From Phoronis australis (taxonomy: Eukaryota; Phoronida; Phoronidae): a DNA stretch of 64,000 nt. The translations under genes and the position numbers were made by a program. Below, piece after piece: positions 12,096 to 23,400 of the stretch. The stretch lies in NCBI GenBank assembly GCA_002633005.1, contig NMRA01000181.1, forward strand, positions 446,959 to 510,958, read 5' to 3'. The stretch's first letter is position 1; the number at the start of each line of letters is the position of its first letter. A model generated the notes under the pieces. That model saw nothing but the letters and a program-made list of their open reading frames with translations. It did not search any database and had not been told where the DNA came from.

Positions 12096-13919
12096 AGACC
12101 CAAAACGAATAAATCTCGTCGCGTCTGTCATTTTCTACCACGTCGGGTATTTGGGTTAGGAACCGTTGGGCTAACGTCACAAACGTCGGCACCATTTATC
12201 CGTCCATAGGGACAAATAAGCTGACTTTTGCTACGTATTCGACAAAGTGTCGACTTTCCGATTGGTCGCCTTGTGACGCCGCATCCTTGTGGATGAATCT
12301 GATTTTCTCTTCACCCGATTAAGTTTGCTACGTTCTCCGTGATTGGTCAGTTATGTCGATCCAATCAACTCTTTTTACTTGACTGTGGCACAGAGCTCAA
12401 ACGGCTTATAGCCGGGATGAAGATTTGTCCCACGGTACTGCTATGGAAGGGGCATACAGGACGTGTCGCTCAGATATCGGCGATTTTCCGATAGCCGAAT
12501 TGTGTTCCCAACCTGTGGGCTTTTTCCTACGCTGCATGTGAAAAAGGGGTCACTTTTTTGTTTTCACTCTCTAAAAGTGTACCTAAATTTCCATCTGCAC
12601 ACCCAAAACTAGAGGAGTAAACCTAACCGGCCATGTACCTATTTTCGGGTCACATCACAGGTGCATGAGCCAAAATAAGAGCTCGATAAGCGGACAGTCA
12701 CTCCTGCGGGAGTCTCATGGCTTTGATTTGCTTTGCCTCATACTGGAACCGCCATGGCTGTCGCCGTTGTGTACGATTGCACAAATATGTATTTATTATT
12801 ACGGTCTGTGTATCTCCCGGATGGAGAAATGAAGCAACAAAAATCGCGCAAAGAAACTTGTGCACACATTCGGCGACACAGACCATATCACGTGGACACA
12901 AACATTATTTGGTTGCTCTCCTGTCATTATTTATTTCACTGCTATAAACGTCTCGTTTTCGGCTGATGCAACGATTACGGTTTTTCGTGAAAGTTACAAA
13001 AATTTAACTTTTACAACCCCTTATGCAAAAGTGGAACATTTTAAAAGTAATTCCTAGAAGTGCTTTGGGGAAAATCTGACAACTTCCATTCATGAATACG
13101 ATCAGCCATTTCTACAATTTGAAGTTCCAAAGTTAGACAAATTTGGGTTTTTTCTATGGTCCTATACATAATCTTAAATCTTTGATATCTGGACTAAATA
13201 TGTAAAATTGAATATGTTTTCATACATGCATGTTACTAGCCTCGAGTAAGTTTTAGCAATATCGGTTAATAAAATTACTCACACAAAAATAAGTGTATTT
13301 TAATATTTATATATGATGTTTTAATTTTTACAAACACTTGCAGCTCCAGTAACAGGGTTGCGTTCCGCAAAGGCACGAAACTCGCGAAAACAGAAGAGTT
13401 TGCAACTACATAGGTCTTCGCGAGATATCAGACAGTGTGCACAGACAGCGTTAACATCTTTGGTGTACAATGTAAGCGAAGACCGTGATCACATAGTGAC
13501 GTGCCTCAACGGAACGCAGCCCAGATTTCAAAATACCAGGATTCCGCACGACGGAACAGATGAATCTCTGCTCTGGAACTATGATTGGCAAACCATTTAC
13601 CGGAATAAAGATAGGCACCAGAAATACTCGCGACAGGAGCTTCCACCTCGATTTCCCAGTCCCGGCAACAAGAGTTCGACCAAATTTCGATGCCGTGAAG
13701 TCAGTACAAACTTCTGGTTGAAAGTGGCAACTTCCGGGATTTTTGTGCCTTTCTGCAACTATGGTGTCTTTCGTGTCAGTGAACCGGCGGCATCTTTGGC
13801 CCAATGGCACTGGTCACGAAGTCGGGTTTCTTCGTGATAATGTCAAACAAGTCAATCAATGCCTGGCATACTTTAAAGTCTTGTACACCCTGTGGAACAA
13901 TAGGTGGCGCTGACTGCAA
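12096..13919. repeat. Long direct repeat, copy 2 (orphan MFS promoter and 12-codon stub)
   Basis: Near-identical to 7419-9242. Copy 2 starts immediately after a single undetermined base at 12095. On the minus strand it contains the MFS ATG and 11 further codons, then leaves homology, so it cannot encode the carrier. The very low divergence and the N at the junction fit either a recent segmental duplication or a haplotype/assembly duplication. Confidence 0.95.
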
Positions 13920-15169
13920 ATAGGTATCGTCACGTCTCTGTAGCATCTAAGAATAGAATATTGACAAATACTTAATATGGAATTAATAGTCTCAACATAA
14001 CAATACATTCCAAATATGCCTTCAAAATAACATTTTTACGTAAGATTAAATCGCGCTGCGCAATTAAGAAGACCAACAGTTTATGAATGTCGTACCACAA
14101 AATTCTAACGAAGTCTCATTCCACAAACATGAAATTAAATGATGCAACAGCTAATAAAGAGGAATATCCTCACTAACTAATAGCAAGTATTTCGAAACAC
14201 TTTTGTACAAATCGATACAGAAATACTTGAAAGTTCAAACGTAAGGAGGCAAGAAGAGTTTCTTGTAGAAGAACGTAAATCTGACTTTGTTGAATAGGTA
14301 GCTGTAGTTTATATTCGGAGCCGAAAATGATTTTGGAAACCAAAATATTTCACGAATACAGAGTGCTTACTTTATTGGACAAGACAGAGTTAAGGATGCA
14401 CTTTAACCTGAGAGTCTCGGACTACACCTTAATTGAACGTCTCATAGCAGCGTAACTAATCGAGTTTGAAAGCTTATATCTTTCTCTCAATGCCTCCCAG
14501 GCCAGGAATTTTTTTCAAAATTCCGAGACAAGGTCCTTCACAAAAATGGCACCTGCCTCATAAAAAGTCCTCCCATCAATCAAAATGTTATTTCTTGTTC
14601 CACTCTATTCGGTTTTTACTTAATGTTAGTATGTAAGTAGTTCTTTCCAAGCAATCGACGCGTAATGCCAGAGGATATCAAGGTTTACAAGAGACAACAA
14701 CTTACAATCAGAACGAGGCTACTCCCATATGAATGAAAACATGACTTGAAAAGTTAACACTTTAAAGAATATAATGTTTCCATACAACCTAAAGGTAACC
14801 CTCTTTACTACTATTGGCTGGTACACAATATTCCAACCAGGAACTGAAGATCATTTTCATTGGAATTTACAGCCACATTTTAAATTCTGCTTGGTAATCT
14901 CGCTAAACAATTTTTATAATAGTGTTCACTTTCGTTCTATTTGCGAAATCCAACCCATAATTACTCATCGCATAGACTATTTTAAAAAGCAAAAGATTTT
15001 GCTATACACTCTAATTCTGCCTCGCAAAGAAATATATTATGGCTTTCCACTTGAGATACTTTTTAAAGCAAGGTAATTGTAAGTTCAAAATTTAAGAAAT
15101 GATTTTTTTGTTTATTATGACTGAAAGATATTAGCAAGCTCTTGACTGGTTTGCCAGACCACTTGAAAC
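13920..15169. other. No gene or clear element seen
   Basis: AT-rich sequence with only short frames (for example 14774-15076 +) that show no domain and no splice support. Confidence 0.5.
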
Positions 15170-15760
15170 TGTAAAGAGGTTGGGGACTTTTTCTCTCGAC
15201 CTAGCTACAACCTTCTCACTTTTTGATATTTACCAGTAGGCCAGACAATGACCAAATACGTTTTTAAAAATTTAGACAATTCATTCCAGAATGTTCATCT
15301 TGTATAAATGAGATGATGTTATCTGCACTGGTGAATTTGTACTTCATTTTAACATGTATGCCTTTTGTTGGATTGGCCATAACGTTAACAGCTAGGCCTG
15401 GACATAACTAGAAATCATCCTGTCTCACGCCCCTTTCTGTAGTGAAGCCATTGTTACCAACGCTCTGTTGGTTTAGCATAAAGTATCTGCACCCATCTTG
15501 TAAAAATCTGTCCAAAATTGAAAGCATTCCATTTTATCTCATCATATGCTCTACAAAAGTCTAAAAATAGAATATGAACATGAGCAATAATTTTACTCAT
15601 AATAACATCCTGAATGATTAGTATATTAAATTATCGCTCTTGGATGAGCCAGTTTTCCCATAACATTATTTAGACGGGCTCTATTAGTCTATAGAAAAAA
15701 GTTAGATAACGATTTTTTTAATATGAGCACTGCCCCAGTTTTTCACTCACTCCCTTGAAG
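15170..15760 (-). mobile_element. Decayed LINE reverse-transcriptase fragment
   Basis: Read on the minus strand, broken frames give reverse-transcriptase landmarks in the right order: an F-x-x-A/H-x-x-E-x-KWN-like block, GQIFTRWVQILYAKP-like sequence, NNGFTTERGVRQDD (the family G-RGVRQG-P block), then LAVNVMAN and KGIHVKMKYKFTSADNI. Stops and frame changes interrupt it several times. It resembles non-LTR retrotransposon polymerases of the L1/Tx1 type. It is not functional. Confidence 0.6.
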
Positions 15761-15777
15761 ACATTCATTTCTGAGAC

Positions 15778-15850
15778 CGAGCTCAGTGGAGTAGGAGACA
15801 CTTTTGTGCAATGCTCGATTGTTTGCCAATAAAGCCTGCGACTTTTTCCA
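15778..15850 (-). mobile_element. SINE tail fragment
   Basis: The stretch containing accgagctcagtggagtagg and cttttgtgcaatg, then a ccaataaagcc segment, matches the non-tRNA part of the SINE at 37030-37164. The tRNA-like head is absent, so this is a truncated relative. Confidence 0.6.
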
Positions 15851-16911
15851 ATCTAGCTTTGTGTTAAGGACACTCTTGATCAAACGGAGATTATGCTTTC
15901 TTAATCAAAAAATACACTGCAGTGGGTGGTCATGTGTCTTGTTTACGGTGGTTCATTGCACTATCTTGCTGAATCTCGAGACGATGCTTTATCCTTTCTG
16001 TGAATTTAGGAAAGTGAACAACTACTCAAGGAATATGACGAAGCATATTATCCACCCAGCCATTGTAGAGTTGACACTGGACAATTTCACCATCTCAGGC
16101 TATGCTCTTAGACCTTACCAGTACTGCCACCTTCGTAGTTTTACTAGAGAATTGAATTTTATTTACTAGTCGCTGGATGCTTTTCCATTGTAATAGTGAC
16201 ATAAAACCATGTCAAACATCACTTCTGGGAGAGAAGAAATCACCTTAGACGATGGCCAGCTGGGCATAGCAAAAAGTCTTGGCACACTTGTTTTAAGCAA
16301 AAAAGCAAGAAATGGTCCATTTGTCTGGCTATCTCAAAATTGCCCAGCCTTATTTCAAAGGGCTGCTCTTGATCGTGGGAAGTTTCTCCGGGACCGTGTG
16401 CAGACCAGAACCAACTATGCCTTTTGGTGTAACTTTGAGTCTAGTTTCCTAGGTTAATCACTTTTCTTTTGAAAAATTGATTGTGAATCCTGCAGAGATT
16501 TTCTCCTGTTGGTACACAAAGCTGTGGTTTACCGGACCAGAGCTCACATCCACACAAATGAATCAGCAGGTGAAAGCTAAGTCTGATTTCTCAGAAAGTC
16601 AAGCGTTTTTTATTCCTATGAATTTTTTTTTCGGTGATTGTATTTCATGGAAAACTCATCTTCGATATTTGTTGAAAGTTGTTTGCAAATAGTACATGTA
16701 TTTTTAAGTCTCAGTTAGCGTCTAGGTACGCTATTTAAATGTCAGATTAAACGAGCTTACTAGATGAACGTAGACAATGTAAACATTGGTTTGTCAATTT
16801 TCTCCCCTTATTATCGCTTTCAAACTGATAACGATAAATCATAATACGAGTATCCGATGACCGAGATCTGAAAACTCACCTCACAAGATGGAGGCATCAC
16901 GAAACAGCACT

Positions 16912-19619
16912 GACACGTCGTAAAATTTAACAATTTTGTAAAACGCAACAACTGTTACATTTTATATCATTGTTACAATTTACGTTGCTAGGCCTCTCTA
17001 ACAAGTTGTTACAATTTACGTCGAATGCACATGCGAGAAATGTACCGTTGTTACCTTTTACGAAAGCGACGTCATATTGCATTTGTTCGCATGATATTTG
17101 TCACACGGAGGAAACCGTTCACACACTTAAACCCTTCTTTCTTGTTTTGAAATTCTATCAAATGTGCCAGGTCGAATTTATAGATGTGTTCCTGTGTGCT
17201 TTCCATGGTTTTTTAACATGAGTAGTTTTATGGTATAGTAAAAAGGTACAGCGTACGTTTTCAACTCCACACGAAAGGTGTTTCCAGGATCAGGTGGCAA
17301 GTTTTTTTATTGTTTAAAAGCGTTCTTGCAATCTTTTGTTGACACTCACAGGTCATAAACTGATTATGTATACGGCATTACAGTAAACACCCTTGGTAAG
17401 CATAAATATGTATTTGGCTAATATTTATCGTATTTTTTCGGGAACAAACGACAATAACAAAAATTTTCACTTAGAATTCAATTTCGGAAGCCAATTTGAT
17501 AGAAAAAACACCCGATAGTTTGATTTATTTCAGCCAGTGTGTTATTGACTTGGAGTCATTGCTAATATAGCAATTGCCCTGCTCCACACAAAAGGAGCAA
17601 AACCAAAGTTTCTGATGCCAATGGGATCTGTCTAGCACCTTAGTAACGAATGACAATTTCTTAGACATTATGGTGGAAGGAAATAAAGGCATGCATTTAT
17701 TTGCCGGTAGGTTGACAGATTTTGCCAAACCAAAGGCAAAATATCGCCTTTGAGAAAGGCGAGTCAATAGTTAAAAAGTGGCGGCATAGTAGCGTGTTTA
17801 TACAGCTTAAAAGCTGAGAGAAATGTCATTGTTCACATGATGTCAAACCTGTCTGAAACAGTGGTGGTAACAACAGATCAAACCGTGACGTGTATACTTA
17901 AAAAGGGATGCCTAGCTAGGTAAATAGAAAGAAAATTGTGCACTCTGAAATGACATGATCGTTTTGCTCAAACCTGCTCTAGATCGATAGCTTAAAGGGA
18001 CAATAGCCTAAAAAAGCTGACTGTCGGTCTTTCGGACTACAAAACCACGCACTTTCTCTTTCTATTAAAATTGCTATTTGGTCAATGTTCGTTAGTTCGA
18101 AGTATACATAAATAAAAAACAAAGATTGGAATTCTGTTATTCATGGACGTGAAGTCACGTGTCTCATGAGGCGTCGTTTTTGTGTTGCAGTTCACAGATA
18201 AGGGTATATTCACCCTTTTGATATATTTCATTAAAAGCTCAATATTAAACATCACCCACTTCGTTGTTGACCGTTCCTATTCCGCATGATCCATTTTCAA
18301 TAAAACCTAGTTCAAATTACTCTGTTAAATCACTGTGGTTTTCTAAGAATATTGGGGCAAATTCTACAGAAAACCGTTGCGTGTTTTGTATATCCGTTAC
18401 CAACTATTCTAATGACCCGGTGACCACAGCCAACTAGTCGTTAGTTCTCGAAAAATGTGGAACGAAACCCAGTTCTTTGAAACGGAATGTTTTCAACAAG
18501 AGACAAAAATGATTACACGTTGGGTATCCTCACGATTAGATGTAAGTCCATAGTAAAATATTGTGGTCTGAATTCAGTTATTCGTGGCAAACTACAAATG
18601 GATGTAGTGTTATACTTAAAGTCAATATAGTGCTTTCCGATAGTTCAGAAATAATTGATTTTTGAAATTGGTTCGCTTCTAAACAAGATTTTAAATCTCA
18701 ACATCCTCGTTTCCAAAAAGTAGGCCTATTCTGCATCCATAGCTGTCAAGACGTTCCTCACAATATCGTTAAGGTTGGACCTAGGAACCCCTTTAAAAAA
18801 TTTTTGGGACAGCACTCGCTGTCCACTATGGAAAACCCGACGAAAACATTGAACTTTAAATGAGATGGTTTTAAAATCTTTAAGGACCCTGATGTATTAG
18901 CACTTTGCAAAACATATGTTGTGTCCTCGTTAAATAAATTTTAAAATATTTTTTATAATAATAATAATAATAATAACGAAAACGAGTAATAATAGTAATA
19001 GCAGTAATAGTAGTAATAGTAGTAACAGTAGTGATATTACTAATGTAATACTAATAAAAACGACAATAGATAGCAAATTCATGCCCTGTCAGCCCGGAGG
19101 GCATTCCTATTGAAGAGGTATACGAAAAGTGCCGTCCAAAAGGGTGTTTCTTCACAGAAAAAATACTCTCCAAAATGGTGCCATTTTGACAAAATTACAT
19201 CTAAAAGGTGCCTCTCGTGAATTTCTGGAACAGAACTGTGTGGAAATTTGATTTTTTTCCACAAATTAGTCTCTGAATGTGTCACTTTTTGACCCAGCTT
19301 ACTCTCTAATCGGGTAGGTATTAAAATTTTTTGGGCGGCGCCCCTCGACCAAAAATAATCCAGTACCTCCCGGCCGTGTCAATACCACTTGTTCGTGATT
19401 TTGGTCATTTTGTTTGCAATATGACGTTGGTTTCATAAAATGTAACAATGGTACATTTCTCGCATGTGCATTCGACGTGAAATGTAACAACTACGTAAAA
19501 CGTAACAACTTGTTACATTTTAGGAGAGGCTTAGCTACGTAAAATGTAACAATGACGTAAAATGTCACAGTTGTAACAGTTGTTACATTTTGCGAAATTG
19601 TTACATTTTATGGCGTATC
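16912..19619. mobile_element. Foldback-type DNA transposon, 2.7 kb, with 8-bp target duplication
   Basis: Long inverted arms occupy about 16912-17095 and 19418-19619. Each is built from variations of ttgttacattttacgt and shares the segment gaatgcacatgcgagaaatg. The tips read gacacgtcgtaaaat and, inverted, gatacgccataaaat. The octamer acagcact lies directly outside both tips (16904-16911 and 19620-19627). The interior holds only short frames (17525-17767 -, 19079-19285 -) without a recognisable transposase, so this copy appears non-autonomous or decayed. Long subrepeat-rich arms are typical of foldback elements, and an 8-bp duplication is typical of hAT-like integration. Confidence 0.8.
18955..19060. 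repeat. Degenerate (TAA/TAG)n simple repeat
   Basis: A trinucleotide run of ataata units that decays into taatag and tagtaa variants. It sits inside the foldback element. Confidence 0.9.
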
Positions 19620-19627
19620 ACAGCACT

Positions 19628-22600
19628 AGAAGTAACATAAATAATACACTAGAATGTTTTACATACAAGGCATACATGTACATGTAGAAGCAAAGTATGC
19701 TTGTGATATTAACATTAAGTTCTACTTTTTACCCTGCTTGTGCCTGTTGAATCTTCATGTGACATTAGTAAGGGGACATTTCAGAGCAGTGCTCCAGACT
19801 GCTAGTTAGAAATGCAAATAGTGCTGCTCATTATGTACAATTCCGCAGTGCTTTTTCAGACTAACCACGTGAACACCATTGTAATGACTCTCAACCACAG
19901 CATCATGACTTGTCACTGACCGAATGTTCACATGTGAATGTGAGAACACTGCCTTAATACATGTCAACCGTCTGAGTACTAGACATAATAAATATATTGT
20001 CTACATACCTAACATAAATATCAGGTTGTCTGAATATTGCTAAAAAGCGCTTTGGCAGACAACAAGCACACGGTCACGGGCCGTCCCCCGCCGCCAATGC
20101 GATCCGCGCATGTGAGCACGAAATATGTTCGTGTTACTAGCCAATTGACCGCTTGCGGGCACGAAAAAAATCCCCTGTTCCTAACCTTGGGCGTCCAAGA
20201 ATCCCTACAAAAGGGGTAGTTTTATGGACTTAAATAGTACCAAAGGGAACAAAACTGAAAGGATAACTTTTTTCATAGTAGCTGCCTCCAAATGGATCCC
20301 TTTTCAAGGTTATGCGGGGCCGTACAAAAATTCCCATTTTGACCAAATTCAGAACATCATATCTCATGAACGGCTGGTCGGGTTCACATGGAGTTTTTCA
20401 GGTACACTGCATTAACCCCTGTTCTCTCCAAAACCCTGCTAGGAATTGGGTTTATGGGTTTAAATCTTTCGCTTTTGTCTAAGGGCTGCCAAAACTAGAA
20501 CTGATTTTATGAAAATTTTGCATAAAACGAAAACGAAACGGTAGTTTAGAAACCCGTAACAGCGATCTCGAGATTTGATATTGAACAGTTATATCATTCG
20601 AAATCTCCTCATGTTATTGATCATGTTGTTTTGCTATGAATGTACCTTCGTAATTTTTACTAAAGTTTGTTAAAAAGCATGGTTACCTGACCTAAGTACT
20701 GGCAGATTGGCCAAAACTCAAATTTTACAAACTTTTTGCTTTCAGAAAAAATATATTTTTAATAAGTTAAATCTAAAGTTTTGTAGATATTTGGCAAAAT
20801 GTATAAGATCCTAATGCCCGCTTTTTAAATGAGAGGGTATCCCAATTTTCCAGATGCAACTCAGTGCAAATGCAGTCGAATACTCTCGGGATGACCCAAT
20901 CTCCACACATCAATCGTTTCAGCATAATATTGTGTTTGGCCCAGCTTATGACGTGCAGGATATTCAAGATCCACTTGTAGAAACATATTAACTAGTATTT
21001 GTGTCTGTGGCAACGATTCAATAAAGACGTCTGAAGTGATCGAAAACATTTTGATTAGCAAACATAAAACTATCGGTTGGAAAATGTAAACTCTTCAATT
21101 TGATGATATACACAGGTGTATTTTATCTCAGAGAAAAAAGTCGTGTTTTAATACAAACAAAATATTGTCATACTCTTCGACACAAAAAAACGTGTTCTCA
21201 CAGAACTTTTTTAAGAAAAAGTACCCAACGCCGAAACAAGAGATTAACAACATAAACCCACTTGCATCCTGTTTTCCAGACATGTGAAGTGGAGTGGCCT
21301 GAAGTGTTGGCAATAAAAGTCATTTGGAATATTTATTGCATGCATAACATGTACTAGGGGCCATGCCGCTTAGGCTTGCCGTTCTTCACGATACAGAGTG
21401 CGAAGGGAAGGGGTCTTTCCTCACGAAATGGTTCTCTGTTTGAGTTAGAACTCTACAAAACCGACCGTTTCCAACACAACTCTACCGGGTGAAATCCTCG
21501 TATCATCGTTAGATGAAAGCCAAAACGATGTTTATCTAGGAAAATATTTTGCTGGTACGGTGGTTCGAGCCACCACACTATGCCAAGAATTTACCTCAAA
21601 ATGCCACCTGATTTACCTCAAAATCCAACTGGTGCCTGTGGTTTGGTAATTGGCCCAATTATGTTGCACACCCAGCAAAATAAATGAGTAACATATCACT
21701 GCAACATTAAAAAATTAGTTTGTAAATATCACATTCCTTGTCCAATTTTCAAAATTCAAAAAACTAATCACGTGTGCTTTTCACGAACTATACAAAACGG
21801 AAAATACTATTGTCGCCCCAATGTGTTTATGATGGTCTCATTATCTAGAGAACGATAACATAAGCAGCCTCAAGCGACTTCATTCACCACAACGGTATGG
21901 TGTCTTTCAGTGATCTGAATCGGCCGAAAGAATAAGTGGTAGCAGGATGAAGACCTTGTTACCGTATTTGATGTTTTTTTTCTAAATCATTTCCATAACC
22001 AACTTTCATATGACGTAATGCTAAAACAAAAATTGACGGTCAGTGTCATTGCTCATCGACCACCTTTGGATCTTTGCACTCTTCGTTTATATCCTGCTAT
22101 ACTGTTGGGCGTTCTAATCACGCGATTCCTTTGTTAGTACTCAATCCAGCCTCCCGTTCAGAAACGTTAGGACCTCGCTAAAAAGCAAGACTTCGCGAGA
22201 TTACAGGAAAACACGTGACTTTGGCTAGGTTTTAGCTAGGTACTAGCGTAGGTCCTAGCGTTGCTGAACACAGCCCAGGCCTCGTTAGATTTTAGCTCAG
22301 CTTAAGCATTGCATAATTGTCTTAAATAAAATAAAAATGTTTACTCTCTCAGTTGATAGATTTATCCTCCTTTTTCCTGTAGTTGCTATCCCGCCCACTA
22401 CCACCTCTATTTTACCTCACTTTTCTATTTAATTACCTTTTTATATTTCGCTGCCATTTTTGTATATTTTTTATCCTTTTTGTATTTTGAACTTACCACT
22501 TTATGTTATCATAATAAACGCTATTGATCGCCAATCTTTTTAGTCTATATCATACTGCACGTTTCATTGATCTATTGCTATACATTGTCTTGCCCATAGT

Positions 22601-23400
22601 GAATGATATGTGACATTTTATCACCTTGGATTGCCTTGTTTTCAGTCTAGGAATTCAACTTTGTTGACCCACCTGGACTCCGTTCTTCCATCATTCGATA
22701 ATTCGTGGAATACAAATACATATACGTGTTACGCCACTCGTGTTATTTGGTTTGCATATTGTCTCAACGACTGACCCAGAAGTAACGATGACATTCAGTA
22801 ATCAATGAGCTATACCAGGAGATGGTGCTCACTGCACTGATCAAGTGACAATTGTATACCCTGGCAGGCAGGCAACGCAGTCACACACCTGATCAGTGGT
22901 TCACTTCACACGAAACTTATTCATTTCACTTGCACATTTAATCTAGCCAAATCGACAGTGTGATCGAAAATTACAGTTGAATGATTTTTCTGTCACTGTA
23001 TTTGTATCTAAAAGATACAGATTTACGATTATTCAAAAAGCAAACACGTGACTTACAATTTTATCGCAAACGCCCAATAGTCATACTTGTATATTAAACT
23101 AAGGTGACTCTTAACAAATATGCCTTTATCATTGACCTTGTTGCCGTTTTCTTTTTTGTGAGACGTGACCTGCATTTTAAAACGCACAAATGAAAGACGA
23201 CAGGCAATATGCATACACGTGGGCGTGTTTTACGAGCGACGTGACCTCGAAAGCTACACCTTGCGAATGCGCACTGTTGTCACTGCTTTCACATTCACCG
23301 GGGCAGCAGCTGCAGGCAGAGGTAGCTTTAGCGTACACTGGTGGTTTTCTCCAGGGGTTCAAACGAGTCAACACCCTCCTGGAGTTCGAACTGTTCCACT
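19628..23400. other. Intergenic region upstream of the transglutaminase, no gene seen
   Basis: No open frame here resembles a protein. A segment at about 21590-21940 is a diverged copy of sequence repeated at 24170-24520 and 25380-25700 in transglutaminase intron 1. The first transglutaminase exon follows at 23401. Confidence 0.5.
21590..21940. repeat. Diverged local repeat, copy upstream of the transglutaminase
   Basis: It shares ttacctcaaaatccaactg, a ttggtaattggcccaattat-type block and tatctagagaacgataaca with the 24170-24520 segment, in the same order and spacing, and more weakly with 25380-25700. Confidence 0.75.
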
